Part shown: positions 38,600-46,766 of the stretch, one piece after another | Numbering within the stretch: the first letter of the stretch is position 1 | Layout: the number at the start of each line of letters is the position of its first letter | NCBI RefSeq assembly: GCF_022206305.1 | Contig: NZ_JAKOIW010000018.1 | Coordinates: forward strand, 1-64,000 | Length of the DNA stretch: 64,000 nucleotides | Direction: 5' to 3' | Origin: Gordonia sp. 'Campus' | Lineage (GTDB): Bacteria; Actinomycetota; Actinomycetes; Mycobacteriales; Mycobacteriaceae | Program-made: the position numbers and the translations under genes | The notes under the pieces: model-generated | What the model was told of the DNA's origin: nothing | What the model saw: the letters and a program-made list of their open reading frames with translations, nothing else | The model's database searches: none

Positions 38600-39543
38600 C
38601 CGTCGTCGGCGCCGTCGACTGCGGCACCAACTCGATCCGCCTCCTTGTCGCCGAGCCGGGGGAGGACGGGCGGCTCGTTGATCTGCACCGCGAGATGCGG
38701 GTCGTGCGTCTCGGTTACGGCGTCGACGCGACGGGGATGTTCGCTGCGGAATCGATCGAACGGACCCGGCTGGCCCTGGCCGACTACGTCGACACCATGG
38801 AATCGCTCGGTGTCGAGAAGGTGCGGATGGTGGCGACGTCGGCGACGCGCGACGCCTCGAACCGCGACGAGTTCTTCGCGATGACCGCCGACCTGTTGGG
38901 CTGCGTGGCCACGGGCGCTGTCGCCGAGGTCATCTCCGGCGACGAGGAGGCACGGCTGTCGTTCCGCGGAGCCGTCGGCGAATTGGATGCTGCCGGAGCG
39001 CCTTTCGTGGTCACCGACCTCGGGGGCGGATCGACCGAGGTCGTGCTGGGTGATGCCGGTGGCGTCACCGCGGCCCACTCCGCGGATATCGGTTGTGTCC
39101 GGCTGACCGAACGGGCTCTGCCCTCGGACCCGCCGACGGAAGCGGAGATCGCCGCGGCGACGGAATTCGCACGAGAGCGTCTGGCAGAGGCCTTCGCGGC
39201 CGTCCCGGTGGAGTCCGCCCGTACGTGGGTCGGGGTCGCGGGCACGATGACCACGCTGGCCGCACTGGGGGCCGGACTCCCGGAGTACGACTCGGGCAGG
39301 ATTCACCTGTCCCGGATCTCGCTGACCGACCTCGAACGGGTCTGCCGCGACCTGATCGGTATGACCCGAGCCGACCGCGCTGTGCTGGGCCCCATGCACC
39401 CCGGTCGGGTGGACGTCATCGGCGGTGGCGCACTGGTCACCCTGGAATTGGCGAGGGTGCTCGCCGAGCGCGCGAACATCACCGAACTCGTTGTGAGCGA
39501 ACACGACATCCTCGACGGTATCGCGCTCGGAATCCTCGACTGA
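38596..39543 (+). CDS. ppx: Exopolyphosphatase / pppGpp phosphohydrolase family
   Basis: Actin-fold (ASKHA) phosphatase of 315 residues that degrades polyphosphate or pppGpp. Phosphate loops GAVDCGTNSIRLLVAE at the N-terminus and VTDLGGGSTEVVLG in the middle are clear, with the family stretch VATSATRDASNRDEF. It is the short form without the C-terminal HD domain, like mycobacterial Ppx2 (Rv1026). The ATG overlaps the DUF501 stop. Which of the two substrates it prefers cannot be told. Confidence 0.92.
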   Translation: MTVVGAVDCGTNSIRLLVAEPGEDGRLVDLHREMRVVRLGYGVDATGMFAAESIERTRLALADYVDTMESLGVEKVRMVATSATRDASNRDEFFAMTADLLGCVATGAVAEVISGDEEARLSFRGAVGELDAAGAPFVVTDLGGGSTEVVLGDAGGVTAAHSADIGCVRLTERALPSDPPTEAEIAAATEFARERLAEAFAAVPVESARTWVGVAGTMTTLAALGAGLPEYDSGRIHLSRISLTDLERVCRDLIGMTRADRAVLGPMHPGRVDVIGGGALVTLELARVLAERANITELVVSEHDILDGIALGILD

Positions 39544-39560
39544 GCCGGGCGCGTCCCGGT

Positions 39561-39566
39561 TACCAT
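39561..39566 (+). promoter_or_regulatory. Candidate -10 element of the DUF1059 gene
   Basis: TACCAT ends 7 bases before the ATG at 39574. It overlaps the alternative ATG at 39565 and favours the later start. Confidence 0.35.
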
Positions 39567-39573
39567 GCGAGGT

Positions 39574-39750
39574 ATGGCATACAACCTGCGTTGCCCCTGT
39601 GGCGAGTCCATCACCGCCCTCGAGAACGACTTCGTGCCGGCTGTGCAGGCGCACCTGGCGGCCGAACACCCCGGCCGCGACTACAGCGAGACCGAGATCA
39701 TGATGATGGCCATGACGGTGCCTGATCGCGCGGTCAAGTCCGACGGCTGA
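39574..39750 (+). CDS. DUF1059 small protein
   Basis: A 58-residue protein, MAYNLRCPCGESITALEND onward, with a CPCG pair at the N-terminus and a conserved His in VQAHLAAEHPG, as in the DUF1059 family. The Cys/His set suggests a small metal-binding fold; the function is unknown. An ATG three codons upstream (39565) is possible, but a -10-like hexamer overlaps it. Convergent with the DUF4395 gene, 9 bases apart. Confidence 0.75.
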   Translation: MAYNLRCPCGESITALENDFVPAVQAHLAAEHPGRDYSETEIMMMAMTVPDRAVKSDG

Positions 39751-39759
39751 CCGGGCCGC

Positions 39760-40257
39760 TCAGACGGCGGCCGGGTCGCGAAGCGAGATGTTGTTGCAGG
39801 CCTCGCACACCGAGTCGGGAATGATGCCGCGGCGCTGCAGGAAACCGAAGATCGTGCAGCCCAGGCAGAATCCGAAGACCGACTCGAGAGTCGCGGCGGC
39901 GATCAGGACACCGGTGGTGATCTGGGCGGCCAGTCCGAAACCGAGCAGGCTCAACACGAAGGCCGTACCGCTGACGACGAGGCCGATCGCCTGGGCGAAA
40001 CGCTTGGGCGGGCCGGGGACGAGCTTCTCCTTGCGGACGACCTTCGGTACCAGCAGCTTGACCGACAACTGTCCGAACGGCGACAGGGTCGGTCCAGAGG
40101 CGACGCGCAGGACGAATCCGAGCGCGAGCAGGCCGTACAGCACCGGGGTGTCGATCGCGACGGCGACGATGGCCAGCGCGACGACCAGGCCGGCGGTGGT
40201 CCGCGCGGCGTAGTCGTTCACGGGGTTGGGAAAGGTGAAGACCTCACGCACCGACAT
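39760..40257 (-). CDS. DUF4395 membrane protein with two CxxC motifs
   Basis: A 165-residue integral membrane protein with about four helices. The N-terminal FPNPVNDYAARTTAG is a family mark. The C-terminal part contains CLGC inside the last helix and CEAC after it, a pattern suggestive of redox or metal binding. The start at 40257 follows GGAGGTTCTG; five extra codons upstream are unsupported. DUF4395 genes are often near thioredoxin-like genes, but none is next to this one. Confidence 0.82.
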   Translation of the reverse strand: MSVREVFTFPNPVNDYAARTTAGLVVALAIVAVAIDTPVLYGLLALGFVLRVASGPTLSPFGQLSVKLLVPKVVRKEKLVPGPPKRFAQAIGLVVSGTAFVLSLLGFGLAAQITTGVLIAAATLESVFGFCLGCTIFGFLQRRGIIPDSVCEACNNISLRDPAAV

Positions 40258-40376
40258 CGACAGAACCTCCATGACCTAGAAAAACCAGGACCAAGCTACG
40301 GGCGCGCCCGAGCTTTGGCAAAGGTTGTACCCAGCCGGATTCGAAGGGATGCCGGTTCCGGTCCTCCCGGGCTGCG

Positions 40377-40883
40377 TCAGAGGTGATCGATGTCGGGATC
40401 CATCCGAGGCTCCTCGGCCGCGATCTCCCGGGGATCGGCGACATCGGGCTCGTCCTGATCGGTTTCACCACCATCGGAGGGCATTTCAGCGTGGCGCGAG
40501 ATCTCGCCCTCCTGGTCGATACCGGTCTGTTCTCCGACGTCGATGCGGTCGGGCAGTTCGTCCATGGTCACTCCGGTCACCTTTCTCGCCTGTTCTGATT
40601 CGGCATATGGCTGGTCCAGGTCGCCCTCGAAGTCGTCGACCTCGGGTGTGTCGGCGAATTCGGCGTCGATGATCCCGGAGGTGTCGTGTCCGGACCCCGC
40701 GTCCGCCTTCGCCTTGCGCGCCGCTTCACGCATCTCGAAGCCGTCGGTGACGATCTCACCGATCTCGCGCGTCACACCGGCGACTGCGCCGGTGATGATC
40801 GTGGCGATGCGGCCGACGTGAGTCGCTGTCGATTCGATCAGTTCCTGGAACAAGTCCTTGTTGCGTTCGATGCTGTCGACCAT
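40377..40883 (-). CDS. Hypothetical acidic protein
   Basis: I do not recognise this 168-residue protein. The first 70 residues form an amphipathic helical region (VDSIERNKDLFQELIESTAT and TIITGAVAGVTREIGEIVTD) with a short hydrophobic centre. The remainder is strongly acidic and low in complexity, ending with Asp/Glu/Pro-rich sequence, probably disordered. Such layouts occur in actinobacterial cell-envelope-associated proteins. The ATG at 40883 was chosen because the upstream 26 codons run through a terminator-like hairpin. Confidence 0.6.
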   Translation of the reverse strand: MVDSIERNKDLFQELIESTATHVGRIATIITGAVAGVTREIGEIVTDGFEMREAARKAKADAGSGHDTSGIIDAEFADTPEVDDFEGDLDQPYAESEQARKVTGVTMDELPDRIDVGEQTGIDQEGEISRHAEMPSDGGETDQDEPDVADPREIAAEEPRMDPDIDHL

Positions 40884-40929
40884 CGTCTCGTGGATTCCCC
40901 TCGGGTCGGTTGCGGGACGGTGCCAGTAG

Positions 40930-40963
40930 CAGTGTGCCCCGAGGCTACCCCCGGGGCACACTG
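40930..40963 (-). terminator. Hairpin terminator after the desaturase gene
   Basis: A 12-bp stem, CAGTGTGCCCCG / CGGGGCACACTG, around a 10-base loop, 66 bases past the desaturase stop codon. No T run follows. Confidence 0.6.
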
Positions 40964-41028
40964 ATCAAACCGTCTCGATCTCCGGTGTCAGGCGAACCTG
41001 CCGGGCGACCGCTCTCAGGCGAACACTG

Positions 41029-42243
41029 TCAGGCGACGGCGCCCGGCTTCTCGCGTTCGACGATCACGGTGAGGTCGTCGTCGTCGCGGGTCATCCAGTT
41101 GGGCAGCGACAGCTTCGCGATCTTCTTCCACGTCGATGCGAGCTGGTGGCTGAGTGAGCCGGTGTTGTAGGGCAACCCGTACCGCTCGCAGATCTCCTGC
41201 ACCTCGGCGGACATCTCCGGGTAGCGGCTGGCCGGCAGGTCCGGGAACAGGTGGTGTTCGATCTGATGCGACAGATTGCCGCTCATGATGTGGAACAGCG
41301 GACTGCCGGTGATGTTCGCCGAGCCGAGCATCTGGCGCAGGTACCACTGTCCGCGTGTCTCGTTTGCGCATTCCTCCGACGTGAAAGTCTGAGCGCCGGT
41401 GGGGAAGTGGCCGCAGAAGATGATCGAGTACGTCCACACGTTGCGCACCAGGTTGGCGGTCGCGTTGCCGACGAGCGTGGGCACGAACAGCGGGCCGGTG
41501 AGGGCGGGGAAGACGACATAGTCCTTGAGCACCTGGCGGCCTGCCTTGCGCCACATGCCTTTCAGCAGGCCCTTGATGTCGCTCCACTTGCGCTTGCCCT
41601 GGATGACGTTCTCGGCCTCGAGGTCGTGCAGCATGACGCCCCACTCGAACAGCAGCATGAGCGCCGTCGCGTACCCGAGGTTACCGAGGTAGTAGGGATT
41701 CCACTTCTGGTCACGGTCCATGCGCAGGATGCCGTAGCCGATGTCGCGGTCCTCGCCGATGATGTTCGTGAAGGTGTGGTGAAGGTAGTTGTGGCTGTGC
41801 TTCCACTGTTCGGCCGGACACACGGTGTCCCACTCGAACTCTCGCGAGTTGTAGGTGTCCTCACGCATCCAGTCGTACTGGCCGTGCATGACATTGTGGC
41901 CGATCTCCATGTTGTCGAGGATCTTCGACACCGACAGGGCGCCGACGGCGGCGATCCATGCGGGCGGGAAGAACCCGAGGTACATGAGAGCCCGGCCCCC
42001 GATCTCGAATCCACGCTGGGCGCGGATGACCTTGTACAGGTAGTCGCGGTCCTTCTGTCCCAGATCGGCGACGATCCGGCTGCGCAGCTCGTCGAGATCG
42101 CGGCCGAGGGCCTCGACCTGTTCGTAGGACAGGACAACGGTGTTGGCGTCGCGCCGGGGCGGTGTGTCGAGCGACTCGAGACGCGGTGCGGGCAGGTTGT
42201 CGGCGACGGTCGGGTCGATGTCGCGGCTGATGTCGATGGTCAT
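41029..42243 (-). CDS. Membrane fatty-acid (acyl-CoA) desaturase, DesA3-like
   Basis: Di-iron desaturase of 404 residues that inserts a double bond (delta-9 in DesA3) into saturated acyl-CoA at the membrane. The three histidine boxes are HNVMH (116-120), HSHNYLHH (149-156) and HQIEHH near residue 330. Hydrophobic pairs lie around residues 88-108 and 205-280. The frame reads 137 codons further upstream as a shadow; the ATG at 42243 follows AAGGAGGCAC, an excellent ribosome site. Downstream of its reductase, as Rv3229c is of Rv3230c. Confidence 0.93.
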   Translation of the reverse strand: MTIDISRDIDPTVADNLPAPRLESLDTPPRRDANTVVLSYEQVEALGRDLDELRSRIVADLGQKDRDYLYKVIRAQRGFEIGGRALMYLGFFPPAWIAAVGALSVSKILDNMEIGHNVMHGQYDWMREDTYNSREFEWDTVCPAEQWKHSHNYLHHTFTNIIGEDRDIGYGILRMDRDQKWNPYYLGNLGYATALMLLFEWGVMLHDLEAENVIQGKRKWSDIKGLLKGMWRKAGRQVLKDYVVFPALTGPLFVPTLVGNATANLVRNVWTYSIIFCGHFPTGAQTFTSEECANETRGQWYLRQMLGSANITGSPLFHIMSGNLSHQIEHHLFPDLPASRYPEMSAEVQEICERYGLPYNTGSLSHQLASTWKKIAKLSLPNWMTRDDDDLTVIVEREKPGAVA

Positions 42244-42304
42244 CGGTGTGCCTCCTTGAGGAGAGGAGATGAGGGGAATGAATGGATTGGGGCGAGGCAG
42301 CGTG

Positions 42305-43426
42305 TCAGATCTCGACGTCGACCGAGCCGACGGGAGCGCTGATGCACAGCTGGATCTGGGTGTCGGACTCGTCGTCGATCTCGCCGGTGAGGACGTTGCG
42401 GGTGCAGCCGGACTTCTTCGTCGCGACGCAGGAGAAGCAGATCCCCATCCGGCACCCGGACTCGGGTGAGAGGCCTGCGGCCTCGGCCTGGTCGAGGATC
42501 GGCCGTCCGTCGTTGGTCGCCGACGTGTCGGACCGCGAGAAGGTGATCTCGCCGTCGACCGAGTCGGGGTCCACCGCCGGAGCTGCCAGCGTGAACGCCT
42601 CGCTGTGCAGCGGCTGGGAGATGCCGATCTCCTCGTGGGCGGCAGCGACAGCATCCATCAGGGCTGTGGGGCCGCAGACGAACACGTCGGCGTCGGTCAG
42701 GCCCGGGATGTCGTCGAGGTGGGCGGCGGTGAAGTGTCCGTCACCGTCCTCGCGCGTGTGGTGCATGCGCAACTCGACGTTCGGGTGGGCGGCTGCGAGC
42801 TCCGCCAGTTCGTCGCGGTAGGCGACGTCGGACGGGGTGCGTGCATAGTGCACGAATGTGAGCGGACCACCGTACGATCGGGCGACGAGTGTTCTTGCCA
42901 TTGAGAGTACAGGTGTAATCCCACTGCCACCGCTGACGAACACGGCCGAGGTCGGGTCGGTGTCCGGCAGGACGAACTCGCCTTCGGCGTTGGACAGGCC
43001 GACGACGTCGCCGACGCGTGCATGCTCGCGCAGGTGCGTGGAGACCAGGCCGTCGTCGTGGGCGGTGACGGTCAACTCGATGTCTCCGTCGGGTCCCGCG
43101 GCGGCATTGGCCGGCGAGAAGCAGCGGGTGTGGCGGACGCCGTCGACAACTACCTTGAGCTGGACAAACTGTCCTGCCTCGTGCCCGCGCCACTGGCGGG
43201 TCGGGCGAATGGTGAGGCGCACGGTGCGCGAGGTGGGGTGGTCGACCCGGACGATCTCACCGCGCAGGTCTCGCCAGGTCATCATGGGATCGACCAGCTC
43301 GAGGTAGCGGTCGACCGGATGCGGCGACAGCGCCGCCTCGACGATCGACCCGACCAGGCGGCTCCACCGACCGGGGGTGGCGCCGTCCGTGCGGCGGGTC
43401 GGATTCTGGGGCATGCGGATGCTCAT
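42305..43426 (-). CDS. Ferredoxin reductase with C-terminal 2Fe-2S domain (desaturase electron donor)
   Basis: A 373-residue oxidoreductase that passes NADPH electrons to the desaturase. It begins with an FNR-type FAD domain (about 55-150, with TRCFSPANA), then an NAD(P) domain (FVSGGSGITPVLSMARTL and FVCGPTALMDAV), then a plant-type ferredoxin domain with CRMGICFSC and a final Cys in QIQLC, the CX4CX2CXnC set. It matches the Rv3230c partner of DesA3. Spacing of 61 bases to the desaturase supports one operon under the palindrome at 43454. Confidence 0.92.
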   Translation of the reverse strand: MSIRMPQNPTRRTDGATPGRWSRLVGSIVEAALSPHPVDRYLELVDPMMTWRDLRGEIVRVDHPTSRTVRLTIRPTRQWRGHEAGQFVQLKVVVDGVRHTRCFSPANAAAGPDGDIELTVTAHDDGLVSTHLREHARVGDVVGLSNAEGEFVLPDTDPTSAVFVSGGSGITPVLSMARTLVARSYGGPLTFVHYARTPSDVAYRDELAELAAAHPNVELRMHHTREDGDGHFTAAHLDDIPGLTDADVFVCGPTALMDAVAAAHEEIGISQPLHSEAFTLAAPAVDPDSVDGEITFSRSDTSATNDGRPILDQAEAAGLSPESGCRMGICFSCVATKKSGCTRNVLTGEIDDESDTQIQLCISAPVGSVDVEI

Positions 43427-43453
43427 GGGCTGGGCTCCGTTCCGGATATTTCG

Positions 43454-43471
43454 GTGTACATGTGTACACCC
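43454..43471. promoter_or_regulatory. Palindromic operator between reductase and TetR genes
   Basis: GGTGTACA-TG-TGTACACC, a perfect 8+8 inverted repeat, 27 bases before the reductase start and 114 before the TetR start. The site is the natural target of the adjacent TetR protein and would repress the desaturase operon. Confidence 0.6.
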
Positions 43472-43573
43472 GATAGTGTGACACGGGTCGGCAGGTGAGA
43501 GTCAAGGATTCGCTGATGTGACGGCTGTCACCACCGCCGACGGGTCCTGGGATTCGCGACCGCGTGCGGCGCT

Positions 43574-43579
43574 TAGACT
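43574..43579 (+). promoter_or_regulatory. Candidate -10 element of the TetR gene
   Basis: TAGACT ends 6 bases before the GTG at 43586. No ribosome site lies between, so a leaderless transcript is likely. Confidence 0.4.
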
Positions 43580-43585
43580 CGGCAT

Positions 43586-44248
43586 GTGACACGCACCCGA
43601 GAGTCGAGCCAGCGCGACGCTCAGACGCGTGCCGATCGGAAGAACCAGACGCGGCAGGCTCTCCTGGACACGACGCGGTCGCTGGTGGGTGAGCGCAGCT
43701 TCGGCAGCATCAGCCTGCGCGAGGTGGCTCGGGGTGCCGGGATCGTGCCGACGGCGTTCTACCGCCATTTCGCCTCGATGGAGGACCTCGGCGTCACCGT
43801 GGTCGAGGATTCGATGCGGGTGCTGCGCCGTGCCCTACGTGACGGTCGGCGAGACCTGGCGGCCCGTGAGGCGATGCCCACGGCCAAGAACTCGCTCGCC
43901 ATTCTGTTGCGGCATGTGCGGGAGAACGAGTCGCAGTTCCGCTTCCTCGTCCGCGAGCAGCACGGCGGTATCGCGGAGATCCGTCGTGCCATCGACACCG
44001 AACTCCGCCTGTTCTCGAAAGAACTCGCGATCGACCTGGCGCGGTTGCCCGATCTCGCACGCTGGCAATCCGACGACCTCGAACTCGCGGCCGAACTGAT
44101 CGTGACGATCATGCTGACCGCGGTGGCCGACCTGCTCGACGGCGAGTACCGGGGGCGGGGTGCGGAGAAGGAGATCGTCGAGCGCACCGAACGTCGTCTC
44201 GTCATGGTCTTCCTCGGAATGGGGCAGTGGCGTCCGACCACGGACTGA
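43586..44248 (+). CDS. TetR-family regulator, likely of the desaturase operon
   Basis: A 220-residue protein with a TetR helix-turn-helix at about 25-70 (RTRADRKNQTRQALLD, then SISLREVARGAGIVPTAFYR). It resembles the FabR/DesT type that senses acyl-CoA saturation, judging by the IVPTAFYRHFASMEDLG recognition region and by position. It faces the desaturase operon across a 160-base gap with a palindrome. The 174 bases after its stop, before ssuD, show no clear element beyond the ssuD ribosome site. Confidence 0.88.
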   Translation: MTRTRESSQRDAQTRADRKNQTRQALLDTTRSLVGERSFGSISLREVARGAGIVPTAFYRHFASMEDLGVTVVEDSMRVLRRALRDGRRDLAAREAMPTAKNSLAILLRHVRENESQFRFLVREQHGGIAEIRRAIDTELRLFSKELAIDLARLPDLARWQSDDLELAAELIVTIMLTAVADLLDGEYRGRGAEKEIVERTERRLVMVFLGMGQWRPTTD

Positions 44249-44422
44249 CCTGCGGCCGCCGGTCGTCGTAGCGTTCGCGGCCGGTGATTGTCGATTTGCC
44301 CTCAGCGCGATTTCAATGGTGGCCCGGGTTCGGACCCGTGCAGACACTGGGCGAGTACACCGCGCGGCTTCGTGGCGGTGTCGTGCCCGACTCCTGCCGA
44401 CCGAGCGAAAGGTGCCCTCGCG

Positions 44423-45601
44423 GTGTCTCTGCATTTCCACTGGTTCCTGCCCACCTATGGCGACTCGCGCAACCTGATCGCGGGCGGGCACGGGAGTCAG
44501 ATGACGGGGGACCGCCCGGCCGACCTGCGATACCTCAAGCAACTGGCCGGCGCTGCCGAGGCCAACGGTTTCGAGGCCGTGCTGACGCCAGCGGGCCTGT
44601 GGTGTGAGGACGCGTGGCTGACCACCGCGGCTCTCATCGACGCCACGGAGAGTCTCAAGTTCTTGGTGGCCTTCCGTCCCGGGCTCATCTCGCCGACCCT
44701 TGCCGCCCAGATGGCCGCAACGTTCCAATGGCATTCGCAGGGCCGGTTGCTCGTGAACGTCGTCACCGGCGGAGAGTCGAGCGAACAGCGCGCGTTCGGC
44801 GACTTCCTGGCGAAGAACGCCCGGTATGAGCGATGCGACGAGTATCTGGAGATCATCCGCCGGCTCTGGACAGAGGAGGAGCCCGTCGATGTGGTCGGGA
44901 AGTACCTGCGCGTAGAAGGCGCACAACTCGGCCGACGCCCCGACCCGACTCCCGAGATCTTCTTCGGGGGGTCGTCGCCTGCCGCCGGTGATGTCGCGGC
45001 CAAGCACGCCGACACCTACCTCACCTGGGGTGAGCGTCCGGATGCGGTCGCCGAGAAGATCGCCTGGGTGAACGGCCTGGCCGCCGCTCAGGGGCGAGAG
45101 CTGAAGCACGGCATCCGTTTCCACGTCATCGCCCGCGAGACGTCGGAGCAGGCATGGGCCGAGGCGGCGCGTCTGCTGGGGGCTCTCGACCCCGCCCAGG
45201 TGGCGACAGCGCAGCAGAACCTCGCACGCTCGGAGTCCGAGGGGCAGCGGCGCATGTCCGAACTACACGGCCGCGGTGCGGGTTTCGGAGGTCTCGACGA
45301 TCCGCATTCCCTCGAGATCCATCCCGGGGTCTGGGCAGGCGTGGGACTCGTTCGCGGCGGCGCGGGCACCGCGCTCGTCGGCTCCTACGATGAGGTCGCC
45401 GCGCTCATCGCCGAATACGCGGCGCTGGGTCTCGACCACTTCATCCTCTCCGGGTATCCGCACCTCGAGGAGGCCTATCACTTCGGTGACGGAGTCCGGC
45501 CCGCCCTCGCACGACTCGGGCTGCTCGACCCGGAGTCGGCCGGCCCGTCCGAGGCCGTGCGCACCGCGTTCTTGCCGCGCCTGCAGGCCGCATCATCCTG
45601 A
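44423..45601 (+). CDS. ssuD: FMNH2-dependent alkanesulfonate monooxygenase
   Basis: Splits alkanesulfonates into aldehyde and sulfite when reduced FMN is supplied. The 392-residue protein follows SsuD throughout: FHWFLPTYGDSRNL at the N-terminus, TPAGLWCEDAWLT with the conserved Cys, SLKFLVAFRPGLISPT, YFGGSS-like IFFGGSSPAAGD, DTYLTWGE, and WAGVGLVRGGAGTALVG near the end. The open frame extends to 44288, but GTG 44423 after GAAAGGTG starts at the family N-terminus. No SsuE-type reductase or SsuABC importer is adjacent. It heads an operon with sfnG and sfnB. Confidence 0.92.
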   Translation: MSLHFHWFLPTYGDSRNLIAGGHGSQMTGDRPADLRYLKQLAGAAEANGFEAVLTPAGLWCEDAWLTTAALIDATESLKFLVAFRPGLISPTLAAQMAATFQWHSQGRLLVNVVTGGESSEQRAFGDFLAKNARYERCDEYLEIIRRLWTEEEPVDVVGKYLRVEGAQLGRRPDPTPEIFFGGSSPAAGDVAAKHADTYLTWGERPDAVAEKIAWVNGLAAAQGRELKHGIRFHVIARETSEQAWAEAARLLGALDPAQVATAQQNLARSESEGQRRMSELHGRGAGFGGLDDPHSLEIHPGVWAGVGLVRGGAGTALVGSYDEVAALIAEYAALGLDHFILSGYPHLEEAYHFGDGVRPALARLGLLDPESAGPSEAVRTAFLPRLQAASS

Positions 45602-45653
45602 CCCGCAGTCTCTTTCACCCCCATCACGTCACCGACACCTCGCGGAGGTAGCC

Positions 45654-46766
45654 ATGTCCACCGAGTCCATCGCGGACCAGATCAAGTTCGCCTACTGGGT
45701 GCCCAACGTCAGCGGCGGGCTGGTCACCAGCACCATCGAGCAGCGCACCGGCTGGGACCACGAGTACAACGTCAAACTCGCACAGACCGCCGAGAACAAC
45801 GGTTTCGAGTACGCGCTGTCGCAGGTGCGGTACGAGGCGAGCTACGGAGCCGAATTCCAGCACGAGTCCACCAGTTTCAGTCTCGCCCTCCTGCTCGCCA
45901 CCCAGCGGTTGAAGGTCATCGCCGCGGTGCACCCGGGGTTGTGGCATCCGGCCGTCCTGGCGAAACTGGGGGCGACCGCGGATCATCTGTCCAACGGTCG
46001 GTTTGCCATCAACGTCGTGAGCGGCTGGTTCAAGGACGAGTTCACCCACCTCGGCGAGCCCTGGCTCGAGCACGACGAGCGGTACCGGCGCAGCGGCGAA
46101 TTCCTCGAGGTGATCCGCAAGATCTGGACCGAGGACAACGTCGACTACCGGGGCGATTTCTACCGCATCCACGACTTCACGTTGAAGCCCAAGCCGCTGA
46201 ACACCCCTGAGCGTCCGAACCCGGAACTGTTCCAGGGCGGTAACTCGTCGGCTGCCCGCAACAACGGGGGACGTCACGCGGACTGGTACTTCTCCAACGG
46301 CAAGGATTTCGACGGGGTCACCGAACAACTCGACGACCTCCGCGCCGTCGCACGTGCCCACGAGCGCGAGGTGAAGTTCGGACTCAACGGCTTCATCATC
46401 GCGCGCGACAGCGAGAAGGAAGCGCGCGACACCTTGCGCGAGATCGTCGAAAAGGCCAATCGCCCTGCGGTGGAGGGCTTCCGGGACGCGGTCCAGCAGG
46501 CAGGCAACTCGACCGGTGACAAGAAGGGCATGTGGGCCGACTCGTCCTTCGAGGACCTCGTCCAGTACAACGACGGCTTCCGTACCCAGCTGATCGGTAC
46601 ACCGGAACAGGTCGCCGAGCGCATCGTCGCCTACAAACGCCTGGGCGTCGACCTCATCCTCGGTGGCTTCCTGCACTTCCAGGAGGAGATCGAATACTTC
46701 GGGGCGAAGGTCCTGCCGCTCGTCCGCGAGATCGAGGCCGCGCACACGCCCGCGGGGGTGGCGTGA
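45654..46766 (+). CDS. sfnG: Dimethylsulfone monooxygenase SfnG
   Basis: FMNH2-dependent enzyme turning dimethylsulfone into methanesulfinate and formaldehyde. The 370-residue protein begins IKFAYWVPNVSGGLVTSTIE, the characteristic SfnG start, and has LSQVRYEASYGAEFQHES, INVVSGWFKDEFTHLGEPW and FQGGNSSAARNNGGRHADWY. GGAGGTA precedes the ATG at 45654. It lies 52 bases after ssuD and overlaps sfnB by GTGA. With ssuD it would let the cell draw sulfur from sulfones and sulfonates. Confidence 0.92.
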   Translation: MSTESIADQIKFAYWVPNVSGGLVTSTIEQRTGWDHEYNVKLAQTAENNGFEYALSQVRYEASYGAEFQHESTSFSLALLLATQRLKVIAAVHPGLWHPAVLAKLGATADHLSNGRFAINVVSGWFKDEFTHLGEPWLEHDERYRRSGEFLEVIRKIWTEDNVDYRGDFYRIHDFTLKPKPLNTPERPNPELFQGGNSSAARNNGGRHADWYFSNGKDFDGVTEQLDDLRAVARAHEREVKFGLNGFIIARDSEKEARDTLREIVEKANRPAVEGFRDAVQQAGNSTGDKKGMWADSSFEDLVQYNDGFRTQLIGTPEQVAERIVAYKRLGVDLILGGFLHFQEEIEYFGAKVLPLVREIEAAHTPAGVA

